Below are positions 7,275-16,822 of a stretch of 35,138 nt of DNA, piece after piece. The notes beneath the pieces are model-generated. The model was not told where the DNA came from. It did no database searches and saw only the letters and a program-made list of their open reading frames with translations. This DNA comes from Bacillota bacterium (GTDB taxonomy: Bacteria > Bacillota > Clostridia > Peptostreptococcales > Anaerovoracaceae), in the NCBI GenBank assembly GCA_016293805.1, contig JAEDDI010000019.1, forward strand, positions 1 through 35,138, in the 5' to 3' direction. A program made the position numbers and the translations under genes. Positions within the stretch are counted from its first letter, which is position 1. Every line of letters begins with the position of its first letter.

Positions 7275-8797
7275 ATTTGTTCCCCGGGATATTCCCATCC
7301 TTTTTTTATAAATTTCTTTACTGCGTCCTCATTAAGTCTTTCTGTGAGATCGTTTTCAAGATTAGTCAGCGCTTCCTCATATGAAACACCGCTGTTTCTC
7401 GATTTCCATTCTGCGAAACCGCTCATAATTCGGTACAGGTTTTCTTTTGAATGATTTCTGTGCTGAAATCCTTTAAGATAATAGTAATCTGAAAGTTCCA
7501 TAAACATGTCAAATGGTGTCATTTCACACTTTTCAAGCAGATACCTGAGTGTTCTTTCAAACCCTCCCCTGTTATAGAAAAGATCCAGAACGTTTTCAAA
7601 CTGCTTTAGCCTTGCAACCTCTGTTGCTGAAATGAAGCCGTTGGATATCACCTCATAAGGTGCCTGTGACCTGTAAGTATAATCGTAGAACTTCTCATTG
7701 AACCGGATAGCCGTTCCCTTGAGCATCTTAAGAAATCCCACCTGAATCATATCTGCCTTCAGAGGATATATGTTGTTGAATGATACTCTCAGTGACTCAT
7801 AATCTTCAAACGGCAGTCCGACTATAAGATCAATGTGCACATGAGCCTTTTCCGTTCGTGAAAGTTTACGGACGTTCTCAAGTGACTGCCTGAGCTGACT
7901 CTTCCTGTTGACTGCTTTCAGCGTAAGCCGGTTGGTTGACTGTATTCCTATCTCAAACTGGAAGAGATCCTTTCGTGAGTTCCTGACAAGTTCTGTCATT
8001 CTGTCGTCTATCAGTTCTCCTGCCAGTTCAAAATGGAAGCTGGTTTTGCCATTATCCATAACAGAAAGATACTTCATTATATCATATGCACGCTCTTTAT
8101 CCCAGTTAAAGGTTCTGTCGATGAATTTTACCTGCTTCACTTCTCTATAAAGAAAGTATGACAGTTCCGTCTTAACACGGTCAAGCGGGAGTGCCCTCAC
8201 CGTTTTGTCTATTGACGATATACAGTAGCTGCATTTAAACGGACATCCTCTCGATGATTCATAATATATTATCTTGTCCTTCTCTGCAGGAATGACAGAA
8301 TACGGAAACGGCAGACTGTCCATCCTCAGCGGAGGCATAGGCCTGTTGACTATTATCTCATCGCCTTTTCTGTATGCAAGACCCCATATGCTGGAAAAGA
8401 GCGGTCTTCCCTTTTTCAGTGCTCTTAACACAAGGCTGAAGGTGTATTCTCCCTCGCCATATATTACTGCATCAAATGCAGGATTCTCCTCGAGAAATTT
8501 TCTGCAGTCGAAACTCACCTCCGGTCCCCCTGCAACAATGCGCAGCCCCGGTTTTGCCTTCTTGAGATTCTCACAAAGATATTTAATTATTTCAATATTC
8601 CATATGTAGCAGGAGAAAAAGATAACATCATAATCCTCCCTCAGAAGCTCCATATACACATAATCTTCATCATTGTTAATCGTGAACTCCCTGAGATTTA
8701 AGTCGGGGCAGTTGCTGATACCCGCTGCATAAAGAGATCTTATGGCAAGACAAGTATGTGAATATCTGGAATTGAGCGTTGTGAGCAGTACCTTCAT
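7250..8797 (-). CDS. B12-binding-domain radical SAM protein (DUF4080 type)
   Basis: A 515-aa protein. Residues ~1-135 resemble the Rossmann-like cobalamin-binding domain that precedes radical SAM modules (start MKVLLTTLNSRYSH; later GGPEVSF and YGEGEYTF). No DxHxxG cobalamin-ligand motif is seen. Residues ~175-400 hold the radical SAM core with C185, C189 and C192 (RGCPFKCSYC), which bind the 4Fe-4S cluster that splits S-adenosylmethionine. The C-terminal part matches the DUF4080 layout as I know it. Reaction and substrate are unknown for this family. It follows the second radical SAM gene by 18 nt and overlaps the TPR gene, so the three probably act together or are at least co-expressed. Confidence 0.85.
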   Translation of the reverse strand: MKVLLTTLNSRYSHTCLAIRSLYAAGISNCPDLNLREFTINNDEDYVYMELLREDYDVIFFSCYIWNIEIIKYLCENLKKAKPGLRIVAGGPEVSFDCRKFLEENPAFDAVIYGEGEYTFSLVLRALKKGRPLFSSIWGLAYRKGDEIIVNRPMPPLRMDSLPFPYSVIPAEKDKIIYYESSRGCPFKCSYCISSIDKTVRALPLDRVKTELSYFLYREVKQVKFIDRTFNWDKERAYDIMKYLSVMDNGKTSFHFELAGELIDDRMTELVRNSRKDLFQFEIGIQSTNRLTLKAVNRKSQLRQSLENVRKLSRTEKAHVHIDLIVGLPFEDYESLRVSFNNIYPLKADMIQVGFLKMLKGTAIRFNEKFYDYTYRSQAPYEVISNGFISATEVARLKQFENVLDLFYNRGGFERTLRYLLEKCEMTPFDMFMELSDYYYLKGFQHRNHSKENLYRIMSGFAEWKSRNSGVSYEEALTNLENDLTERLNEDAVKKFIKKGWEYPGEQIWQENIRN

Positions 8798-8815
8798 TCT
8801 TTGTACCTGTATGCA

Positions 8816-9691
8816 TTAAAGCAGTCTGAATCTTTCGTCCTTTAGCATTCCTTTGTTTTCCATTGCCATTTTAAGCTGTTTCATCATTCTTTCATTATCC
8901 TCAGGAATATTTCCTTTAAGTGAAAGATAGTTTGACGCATGGTTCTGTCTGAATACACATGATTTCTTCGGATGTGAATTCTCAAGCATAAGATATGTTT
9001 CTGCAAGCACCTCTTCCGGTGTAAGGAGTGTCATTTTTCCTGAAGCGATATCCTCTGCCATTGGTGCATCAGGTGATGTAAGCAGTGTCAGAAAGCTTAC
9101 ATACGATGCGTTCATTTCAGTGATCGCAGTCCCTGTGTCTATTGCATGTTCTCTCCAAAGTTCCCTGCCGCCAAGGCTGTTTATGAACATTACAGATTCT
9201 TCAATACCGGCTTCTTCAACCCTCTGAATTGAATCAATAAGTTCAGCTCTTGTCTCTCCCTTTCTGCAGTTAAGAAGAACCTGGTCATTACCGGATTCAA
9301 ATCCTGTATATACCATCTTCAGTCCATGCCTTCGGAGCAGTCTCAAGTCATCGTCTGATTTTCTCATAATGTTTGTTGCTCTTCCGTAGATGCTTACTCT
9401 CTCGCACTCAGGAATCTTCGCCTCAATGTATTCAAGTATAGGCATCAGTCTGTCCATTGAAAGACATAATGCATCTGCATCTGCAAGAAAGATTCTTGGA
9501 ATCTGGCTGTATCTTTTTCTTGCCCATTCAAAATCTGCAATGATATCCTCGGTCTTTCTTGTGTGGAACTTCTTTTCTTTAAACATTGTGCAGAATTTGC
9601 ACTTGTTGTGTGTACAGCCTACAGTAGCCTGCACAATGAGACTGTACGCTTCACTTGGCGGTCTGTATACGCTGCCTTCGTATTTTATCAT
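8816..9691 (-). CDS. Radical SAM protein, COG1032-like
   Basis: A 291-aa protein whose cluster-binding cysteines are spaced Cx4Cx2C (C26, C31, C34 in GCTHNKCKFC) rather than the canonical Cx3Cx2C, a variant seen in some COG1032-like proteins. A downstream stretch with LRRHGLKMVYTGFESGND is typical of the SAM-binding barrel. The substrate is unknown. The start is ATG 9691, with AAGGA 9 nt upstream lying in the last codons of argS, which stops at 9696. An upstream in-frame ATG at 9733 would lie inside argS and has no better ribosome site. The 4-nt gap from argS implies translational coupling. Confidence 0.82.
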   Translation of the reverse strand: MIKYEGSVYRPPSEAYSLIVQATVGCTHNKCKFCTMFKEKKFHTRKTEDIIADFEWARKRYSQIPRIFLADADALCLSMDRLMPILEYIEAKIPECERVSIYGRATNIMRKSDDDLRLLRRHGLKMVYTGFESGNDQVLLNCRKGETRAELIDSIQRVEEAGIEESVMFINSLGGRELWREHAIDTGTAITEMNASYVSFLTLLTSPDAPMAEDIASGKMTLLTPEEVLAETYLMLENSHPKKSCVFRQNHASNYLSLKGNIPEDNERMMKQLKMAMENKGMLKDERFRLL

Positions 9692-9695
9692 TTTC

Positions 9696-11411
9696 TTACA
9701 TCCTTTCAGGACACTGCATTCCAAGAAGTGCAAGTCCGTTCTTTATTGTATTCTTAGCTGCGATGACAAGCGCAAGCTTTGCTGCCTGTTCATCGATATT
9801 ATCAACAATTATATGCTCATCATGATAGAATTTGTTAAAGCTCTGTGCTGTATCCACTATATGTCTTGTCACTACAGAAGGCTCATATCTGCCTGCCGCC
9901 TCTTTGACAGCCTGAGGAAATCCTCCGATGAGCTTTGCAAGTTCATATGCCGCATCTCCCGCTATGTATGAAGGGTCTATATCGAGTTTCTCCGCTCTTT
10001 CGAGTGCCTTCTCGTCAGCTCTTCTTGCAAGGCTTGCAGCTCTCGCATATGTATACTGGACATACGGTCCGGTTTCTCCCTCGAAGTTGAGAACCTTATC
10101 CCAGGAGAAGGTATAATCCTTGATTCTGCTGTTTGACAGTTCCTGGAATATGACAGCCCCTATTCCTACCTGATTTGCTGTTTCATCGATGTTGTCAGTT
10201 GCAACGCCCTTTTCTATTATTATCTTTTTTGTTTCTTCAACGGCACGATTCAGAACATCTTCAAGAAATACTACTCTGCCGTGTCTTGTGGACATTGTTC
10301 CTTCTTCAAGTGAAACAAGTCCAAACGGAACGTGAACGCAGTCCTTTGCCCAGTCATAACCCATAAGTTCGAGAATTTTGAACCACTGCTGGAAGTGAAG
10401 ATTCTGCTGAGATGCAACGACATAGATATTCTTTGCAAAATCATATGTTTCCTTACGGTATACCGCTGCAGCTATATCTCTTGTTATATAAAGCGTGGAA
10501 CCGTCGGATTTCTTGATGAGAGCAGGTGACATGCCGTACTCTTCAAGGTCGACAATCTGTGCTCCCTGTGATTCCTGAAGAAGCCCCTTGTCTTCAAGTT
10601 CCTTTACAAAACGCGGCATTTTGTCGGAATAGAAGCTTTCTCCGTTATATGAGTCAAATTCTATCCCCAGCATCTTGTATACCCTTGTAAATTCTTTGAG
10701 CGACTCCTCCCTGAACCACTTCCAGATCCTAACCTCTTCAGGTTCACCCTTTTCGAGTGCGACAAATATTGCTCTCGCTTCATCATTCAGCGATGGGTCT
10801 TTCTCTGCTTCAACATGGAATTTAGTATAGTAGCTTAAAAGAGTCTTGATGGGTTCTCTCTTTACATCCTCTTCATTACCCCATTTTCTGTATGCACAGA
10901 TCATCTTTCCGAACTGTGTTCCGTAATCCCCAAGATGATTGATTCTAAATGTATCATAACCCAGAAAACTGTATATTTTGTAAATTGAATTTCCGATTAC
11001 TGTGCTCCTTATGTGACCGATATGAAAAGGTTTCGCGATGTTGGGTGATGAATACTCGACTATCACCTTTCTTTTCTCGTCTGTTGTGCTGCTTCCGTAC
11101 ATATCTCCCATTTCGACAGCATCTGTTACGGTATCCATAACAAAACCTTCTCTTGCGATGAACATGTTAACATATGCGTTTACGCTTTCAACTTCTGCAA
11201 AAATACTGTCTCCGCTGATACTCTCTGCAATTCCCTTTGCAATGAGAGGAGGCGCCTTTCTCAGTACCTTTGCAAGCTTAAAGCAGGGAAATGCATAATC
11301 TCCCATATTCGCATCAGACGGAATCTCTATCATATCCCTGATTTCTGCAGTTTCAAGTCCCTCAACATGAGGTGCAATTATTTCAGCTATCTGCTGTTTA
11401 TAGTCTTTCAT
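9696..11411 (-). CDS. argS: Arginine-tRNA ligase
   Basis: A 571-aa class I aminoacyl-tRNA synthetase that charges tRNA-Arg with arginine. The HIGH signature is at residues 130-133 (AKPFHIGHIRST). The degenerate KMSKS motif of arginyl enzymes appears as GTMSTRHG, and the N-terminal additional domain is present. The C-terminal anticodon-binding helical domain includes YAYARAASLARR-like sequence and the SFNKFYHD stretch. Length is normal. It lies 11 nt downstream of mutS2 and 4 nt upstream of a radical SAM gene, so it is internal to the operon. Confidence 0.96.
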   Translation of the reverse strand: MKDYKQQIAEIIAPHVEGLETAEIRDMIEIPSDANMGDYAFPCFKLAKVLRKAPPLIAKGIAESISGDSIFAEVESVNAYVNMFIAREGFVMDTVTDAVEMGDMYGSSTTDEKRKVIVEYSSPNIAKPFHIGHIRSTVIGNSIYKIYSFLGYDTFRINHLGDYGTQFGKMICAYRKWGNEEDVKREPIKTLLSYYTKFHVEAEKDPSLNDEARAIFVALEKGEPEEVRIWKWFREESLKEFTRVYKMLGIEFDSYNGESFYSDKMPRFVKELEDKGLLQESQGAQIVDLEEYGMSPALIKKSDGSTLYITRDIAAAVYRKETYDFAKNIYVVASQQNLHFQQWFKILELMGYDWAKDCVHVPFGLVSLEEGTMSTRHGRVVFLEDVLNRAVEETKKIIIEKGVATDNIDETANQVGIGAVIFQELSNSRIKDYTFSWDKVLNFEGETGPYVQYTYARAASLARRADEKALERAEKLDIDPSYIAGDAAYELAKLIGGFPQAVKEAAGRYEPSVVTRHIVDTAQSFNKFYHDEHIIVDNIDEQAAKLALVIAAKNTIKNGLALLGMQCPERM

Positions 11412-11422
11412 AATCTACCTCT

Positions 11423-13792
11423 CTACTTTATTTCTACCACTGTTACTCCATCGCCGCCTTCATTATATGAGCCGCGATGAAAACTCTTAACGTGTTTGTG
11501 ATGACGCATCATCTTCTGAAGACCGTCTCTTAATATTCCCTCTCCTCTTCCGTGAATTACAGTAACCTGATTTAAGCCTGCCATAAATGCATCATCCAGA
11601 TACTTGTCGACATCCATTACAGCATCATCAAGGTTTTTACCTACCACATTGATGCTCGTACTCATCGACATTGTCTTCTGCCTGTACATATTACCGTAGC
11701 TTTTTTCTTTTTTCTGCTTCCTGAGAGGTTTTACATCTATGAGCATCAGATCCTCTGTCGAAACCTGTACTTTTATGGCCCCCATCTGAACCGAAAGAAT
11801 CCCTTTTCCGTCCGGAAGTGAAAGAACCTCCCCGTTCTGATCAAAAGACAGAACCTTGACTCTGTCCCCGACCTTCAGCTTAGATGCATCTACAGGTCTG
11901 CTGTTCGCCTGCTTGATTACCCGCACGCGGTGCTTGTCCTCAAGACCTTTTACCTTGCTTCTGCTCTCGCTGTAGACTCTGTTTCTCTCCTCAATGCTCT
12001 CAATTTTCGAAAGATTCTTGAGCTCCTTCTGGATTTCCCTGGTTACGTCCTTTGCTTCTCTTACGATTAATCGGGCCTCTTCTCTGGCCTTTGAAAGAAT
12101 CTCTTCTTTCTTTCTGCGCAGTTCCTCTTCTTTTCTGTCAAGTTCCTCCTTCTGGCGCTTTGCGGAGACAACAAGCATCATCGCTGTGTTACGTTCGTCC
12201 TCTGCCTTTCTGCGGTCATCTTCCAGCGCAGATACTACATCCTCAAACTCTATGTCACCTGTTTCGAGAAGCTCCTTTGCCTGATCTATCACCGAAGATG
12301 CCAGCCCCAGTTTTGCTGAAATCTCAAATGCGTTCGACTTTCCCGGAATTCCTGTCATAAGTCTGTATGTAGGACTCAATGTATCCACGTTGAACTCCAT
12401 GGACGCATTTTCAACGCCTTCCTTTGATATGGCATATTTCTTGAGTTCGGTATAATGTGTCGTCGCGAACACAAGCGCTTTTCTGCTCTTGAGCCTCTCA
12501 ATTACGGCTATCGCAAGCGCTGCTCCTTCTGCAGGATCTGTTCCGGCTCCAAGCTCGTCAAGAAGAACCAGACATCCTTCTCCTGCATTTTCAACGATTT
12601 CAACAATGTTTTTCATATGTGACGAGAAAGTCGAAAGACTCTGCTCTATGCTCTGCTCATCACCTATATCTGCAAAGACTTCTCTGAAAACCGGGATTCT
12701 GCTCTCTGAAGATGCAGGAATATGAAGACCCGACTGAGCCATCATTGAAAGCAGGCCTGCAGTCTTTAATGTAACGGTTTTTCCGCCTGTATTCGGCCCG
12801 GTTATTATTAGGGTGGTGTGTTTTTCTCCCAGCGAAACTGAAATGGGAACAGCTTTCTCTCTGTCAAGAAGGGGATGTCTTGCCTCGCGAAGAACCAGTA
12901 CCCCGGATTCATCAATCTGCGGTTCCTCCGCCCCCATCATCATCGAAAGCTTTCCTCTTGCGAATATACTGTCAAGTATTGTAAGCAGTCTCTGGTTGTT
13001 TTTGAGTTCATGGTAATGCTCAGCCACCCTGTCTGTCAGTTCCTGGAGGATTCTTTCAATTTCTTTTTTTTCATCCAGCATGAACTGTCTCAGCTCATTG
13101 TTCATATTTACTATTACCTGCGGCTCGATGAAAAGTGTTGCACCGCTTGATGACTGGTCATGAATTATTCCAGGCACTCTGGATCTGTGCTCTGCCTTTA
13201 CAGGGATTACGTATCTTCCGTCTCTCATGGTTACTATAGAGTCCTGTAGTATTGTCCTGTAATCCGCAGAACCTGCCATATGGTTCATCTTAGCCTTGAT
13301 AGCCTCACTGTGTCTTGTTATGCTCCTTCTGATACTCCTAAGCTCAGATGATGCATTGTCGGCCATCTCATCTTCCGATATTATGCACCGCTCGATCTCG
13401 CTCTGAAGACTTCTGTGCACAGCTATTACCTCGCCGATTGCACAAAGTGCAGGATAATCGTCCCTGTCGCCCGCAAGATACGAGGCCATAGCACCTGCAG
13501 AGCCCATATTGTATGCAGCCATCAGAAGCTGTCTCATGGTAAGCGTCCCGCCTTTTCGGGCTCTCCCTAAAATTCCCCGTATATCATAAAATGCTCCAAG
13601 AGGCGGATTGCCTTTAACAAGCATAATGTTAACCGCCTCTGTTGTTTCATTAAGTCTTTCCCTTATATCGCGAATGTCCGTCAGCGGCATTATTTTTGAA
13701 GTCATTGCCCTGCCGGGTTCGGATACAGCCTGAGATATGAGCATATCAGTTATTTTGTTGTACTCTAAAACTCGTATACTCTTTTCGTTCAT
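11423..13792 (-). CDS. mutS2: Endonuclease MutS2 / ribosome-collision factor (RqcU type)
   Basis: A 789-aa ATPase. The Walker A motif is GPNTGGKT (residues 332-339) and Walker B is near 410-420 (CLVLLDELGAGTDPAEG). A charged coiled coil lies at ~510-620, followed by a KOW-like segment. A C-terminal Smr nuclease domain spans ~715-789 (VTVIHGRGEGILRDGL). MutS2 proteins lack the mismatch-recognition domain of MutS. They have been linked to suppression of recombination and, in Bacillus, to splitting collided ribosomes. The start codon overlaps the zapA stop by one base (TAATG), so the two are coupled. Gene order zapA-mutS2 is common in Firmicutes. Confidence 0.95.
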   Translation of the reverse strand: MNEKSIRVLEYNKITDMLISQAVSEPGRAMTSKIMPLTDIRDIRERLNETTEAVNIMLVKGNPPLGAFYDIRGILGRARKGGTLTMRQLLMAAYNMGSAGAMASYLAGDRDDYPALCAIGEVIAVHRSLQSEIERCIISEDEMADNASSELRSIRRSITRHSEAIKAKMNHMAGSADYRTILQDSIVTMRDGRYVIPVKAEHRSRVPGIIHDQSSSGATLFIEPQVIVNMNNELRQFMLDEKKEIERILQELTDRVAEHYHELKNNQRLLTILDSIFARGKLSMMMGAEEPQIDESGVLVLREARHPLLDREKAVPISVSLGEKHTTLIITGPNTGGKTVTLKTAGLLSMMAQSGLHIPASSESRIPVFREVFADIGDEQSIEQSLSTFSSHMKNIVEIVENAGEGCLVLLDELGAGTDPAEGAALAIAVIERLKSRKALVFATTHYTELKKYAISKEGVENASMEFNVDTLSPTYRLMTGIPGKSNAFEISAKLGLASSVIDQAKELLETGDIEFEDVVSALEDDRRKAEDERNTAMMLVVSAKRQKEELDRKEEELRRKKEEILSKAREEARLIVREAKDVTREIQKELKNLSKIESIEERNRVYSESRSKVKGLEDKHRVRVIKQANSRPVDASKLKVGDRVKVLSFDQNGEVLSLPDGKGILSVQMGAIKVQVSTEDLMLIDVKPLRKQKKEKSYGNMYRQKTMSMSTSINVVGKNLDDAVMDVDKYLDDAFMAGLNQVTVIHGRGEGILRDGLQKMMRHHKHVKSFHRGSYNEGGDGVTVVEIK

Positions 13793-14250
13793 TATCTGTT
13801 AAGCTTTGCATTCTCGCTCTTCAGCTTGATGTTCTCCATCTGAAGATCGAAATAGTTTGCCTCCAGTTCTTTGTATTTATCCTGAAGTTCACTGAGGCCT
13901 TTGTCGTCTGATGCCTTTACTCTGAGCTCTTCAATTTCTTTTCTGTATTCAATTACAGTCTTCTTTGCATCATCCCACATTTCAGCAAACTTCCTGTTAT
14001 CCTTGGTAAGCTGCTCATTCTCTGCCTGAAGACGGGCCATTTCCTGTTCGTATCCAAACAGTTCATCTGCAATATTAACAGCAGAAAGAACTGCCAGAGA
14101 ACTTGTGGATCCTATGTTTGAATTCTGAGCAATATAGTGCATTCTCTCATCCACATACGATGCAGTTCTCCTGATTTCGTCTTCCGGTCTTTCACCGACG
14201 ATGGTATACTCCTGTCCGTAAATGCGGACCTTGATTCTGCTGTTTTCCAT
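13792..14250 (-). CDS. zapA: Cell division protein ZapA
   Basis: A 152-aa protein that binds and bundles FtsZ filaments at the Z-ring. The N-terminal ~60 residues fit ZapA (IKVRIYGQEYTIVG, then YVDERM and SSLAVLSAVNIADEL). The remainder (~65-152) is a long coiled coil rich in Glu, Lys and Leu, longer than in the ~85-aa Bacillus protein but typical of clostridial forms. It is 10 nt downstream of pheT and overlaps mutS2 by one base. Confidence 0.9.
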   Translation of the reverse strand: MENSRIKVRIYGQEYTIVGERPEDEIRRTASYVDERMHYIAQNSNIGSTSSLAVLSAVNIADELFGYEQEMARLQAENEQLTKDNRKFAEMWDDAKKTVIEYRKEIEELRVKASDDKGLSELQDKYKELEANYFDLQMENIKLKSENAKLNR

Positions 14251-14260
14251 TGTATTCTCC

Positions 14261-16813
14261 TTACATTTCTCTCAGAACAGCTCCAAGTTTCTCCTTGAGA
14301 GCATCAAGTACTCTTTCATGTACAGGTGCAACATCCTCATCGGTAAGAGTCTTTTCGCTGTCCTGATAAGTCAGTGTGAATGCCACAGACTTCTTACCTG
14401 CTTCAACCTGCTTTCCTCTATATACGTCAAACAGTGCAACATTCTTGAGTATATCCGAATCTGCAGCGGAAACTATAACTTTTTCTATTGTTCCCGCTTC
14501 AGTGCTCTCATCAACAAGAAGAGCGATATCTCTTGATGTTGAAGGGAACTTCGGAAGAGGAACATATACTTTCTTAGTATTGCTGATTTCACATAATGTA
14601 TCAAACATTATCTCCGCTGTATATACTCTTGTCTTAAGCTGATACTTCTTGGCAACATCCGGATGAATCTCACCCATGATTCCTATTTCAACCTCATCAT
14701 AGAAGATTTTTCCTGCTGTATCCTCAGGTCCGTTCTCCTCTTCAACAAGCTGTTTTAATCCTTCAAGTGCCGGTATTCTCTTAACAGGCACCTTGGCAAC
14801 TATTCTTGCACATCTTCCGGGATGATATGTTCCGTAATCAGATTCAGCAACGAATTCATAATGACTTATTCCCATAAGGTCGAGAACTTCTGTTACATAT
14901 CCCTTTACTGAATAGAAATCTTCGTCTCCGCCATATGCTCCGATTGAAAGGGAATGGCTTTCCTGAGGAAGCGCCTTGTCATCAAACGGATCTGCCATAA
15001 AGGTGTTTCCGATTTCAAATGCCTTTACGCAAGGAATATTTCTTGTGAAGTTTCTGGAAAGAACCTCGAGCATATTTGGTGTAAGAAGTGTTCTCATTAC
15101 TGATGTCTCATCACCAAGCGGATTGATTATTCTCACAAACGATCTTTCCCATGAATCCTCTGCTATTCTGCAGTTATCAACTCCCGACGGGCTTACGAAA
15201 GAATATGTCTGAATTTCTGTAAGACCCATTCCGGTCATTGCATTTCTCGCAAGATCTCTCATCTGCCATGTAAAAGGTTTTTCTGCCTGTGTATCTCCCT
15301 TAGGCTGAGTTACCGGAAGCATGTCGAATCCGTATATTCTTCCGATTTCCTCAATGATGTCTTCTTCAATTGCAATATCCTGTCTTACAGTCGGAGCAGT
15401 AACATAAAGATCATCTCCCTCGCCTTCGACCGCCATTTCAAGGTTTTCGAGAACTTTCACCATATATTCTCTGTCAACGTCAATTCCCAGAACCTTGTTG
15501 ATTCTTGATACTCTGGCATGAACAGGAGTGCTTTCATAAGGAACAGGATAAACATCCACACTTCCGGCAACCACTTTTCCGGAGCCTGTAAGCTCTATAA
15601 GGCGGCACATTCTGTCTGCTGCCTTTTCACAGAGATTTGGGTCAATCCCCTTCTCGAATCTTGCGGATGCCTCTGTACGAAGACCCAGCTTCTTTGATGT
15701 CTGTCTTATGCTGTCTCCGTTGAAGTTGGCTGCTTCTATAACGATGGTTGTTGTATCGTCTCTGATTTCCGAATCAAGACCTCCCATCACGCCGGCAACT
15801 GCCGCTGCTTTTTCTGCATCGCATATCATGAGCATTCCTTCTTCAAGCTCTCTCTGTGTACCGTCAAGAGTCGTAAATGTATCCCCTGCCTTTGCAGTCT
15901 TTACAACTACCCTGTTTCCTGCAAGCGTGGAGATGTCAAATGCGTGCATAGGCTGACCGTATTCCATCATTACGAAATTTGTGATGTCAACGATGTTGTT
16001 TATCGGTCTCATTCCTGCACGGATAAGCCTCTTCTGAAGCCACCACGGCGACTGCTTGATCACTATATCCTTTGCTATTCTTGCTGTATATCTTCTGCAA
16101 AGATCCGACTGAACATCTACTGAAATATAGTCTGCAGCGTTCTCTGTTTCGTTTTCACATTCTGTTTCCGGATATCTCAATTCTGTTTCAAATGTTGCAG
16201 CTGCCTCTCTTGCCATACCTATCATTGCAAGACAGTCAGGTCTGTTAGGTGTGATTTCAAAATCGATTACTGTGTCTTCAAGACCTAGAGCTTCTGTAAG
16301 ATCAGCTCCGGGTTCAAACTCGTCGTTTAACAGCCATATTCCATCTTTTGAAATATACGGTGCCACCTTGTCATCAAGGCCCAGTTCCTGAGGACCGCAG
16401 AGCATTCCGTATGATGCAACTCCTCTGAGCTTGCCCTTTGTTATCTTCACTCCGCCTTCCACCTTTGGCTGACCGTGAAGCGGACCCGGAATTCTTGAGT
16501 TGTGAAGGCAAACCGGAACAACAGCGCCCTCATATACGTTTGTTGCGCCTGTGACTATCTGAAGAAGCCCTGTTTCTTCGTCCCTGCCTGCAGCTTCGCG
16601 GTTTCCGATGTTTATCTGACATACCACAAGTTTGTCCGCATCAGGATGCTGCTCTATTTTTTCAATTCTGCCGACAACAACGTTTTCTATTCCTTCTCCG
16701 ACTTTCTCAACTGTCTCGAGGTTTGAGCCTGACATTACCATGGCATCGGCGAATTCTGTTTCCGATACCTTTATATCTGTATAATCTTTTAACCATTCTA
16801 ATGATACTAACAT
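14261..16813 (-). CDS. pheT: Phenylalanine-tRNA ligase beta subunit
   Basis: An 850-aa subunit of the (alpha-beta)2 enzyme. It has the N-terminal EMAP/OB tRNA-binding domain (~40-155, with HPDADKLVVCQINIG), the B3/B4 editing region, the B5 domain and the C-terminal ferredoxin-like anticodon-binding domain (FPSTSRDIALLVDE). It is about 50 residues longer than the Bacillus protein. The extra length is spread over small insertions, such as one around REAAGRDEETG in the OB domain and one near VEEENGPEDTAG. It follows pheS by 9 nt. Confidence 0.96.
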   Translation of the reverse strand: MLVSLEWLKDYTDIKVSETEFADAMVMSGSNLETVEKVGEGIENVVVGRIEKIEQHPDADKLVVCQINIGNREAAGRDEETGLLQIVTGATNVYEGAVVPVCLHNSRIPGPLHGQPKVEGGVKITKGKLRGVASYGMLCGPQELGLDDKVAPYISKDGIWLLNDEFEPGADLTEALGLEDTVIDFEITPNRPDCLAMIGMAREAAATFETELRYPETECENETENAADYISVDVQSDLCRRYTARIAKDIVIKQSPWWLQKRLIRAGMRPINNIVDITNFVMMEYGQPMHAFDISTLAGNRVVVKTAKAGDTFTTLDGTQRELEEGMLMICDAEKAAAVAGVMGGLDSEIRDDTTTIVIEAANFNGDSIRQTSKKLGLRTEASARFEKGIDPNLCEKAADRMCRLIELTGSGKVVAGSVDVYPVPYESTPVHARVSRINKVLGIDVDREYMVKVLENLEMAVEGEGDDLYVTAPTVRQDIAIEEDIIEEIGRIYGFDMLPVTQPKGDTQAEKPFTWQMRDLARNAMTGMGLTEIQTYSFVSPSGVDNCRIAEDSWERSFVRIINPLGDETSVMRTLLTPNMLEVLSRNFTRNIPCVKAFEIGNTFMADPFDDKALPQESHSLSIGAYGGDEDFYSVKGYVTEVLDLMGISHYEFVAESDYGTYHPGRCARIVAKVPVKRIPALEGLKQLVEEENGPEDTAGKIFYDEVEIGIMGEIHPDVAKKYQLKTRVYTAEIMFDTLCEISNTKKVYVPLPKFPSTSRDIALLVDESTEAGTIEKVIVSAADSDILKNVALFDVYRGKQVEAGKKSVAFTLTYQDSEKTLTDEDVAPVHERVLDALKEKLGAVLREM

Positions 16814-16822
16814 ATTACCCTC

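Noticed and set aside
7275..7298. Upstream ATG (7298) as start of the TPR protein
   Set aside because: The only purine-rich stretch abuts that ATG with no spacing. The ATG at 7274 has a usable GGGGA at normal distance.
9390..9971. 193-codon plus-strand open frame across the argS / radical SAM junction
   Set aside because: It runs antisense to two well-supported genes and has Cys/Ser-rich low-quality composition.
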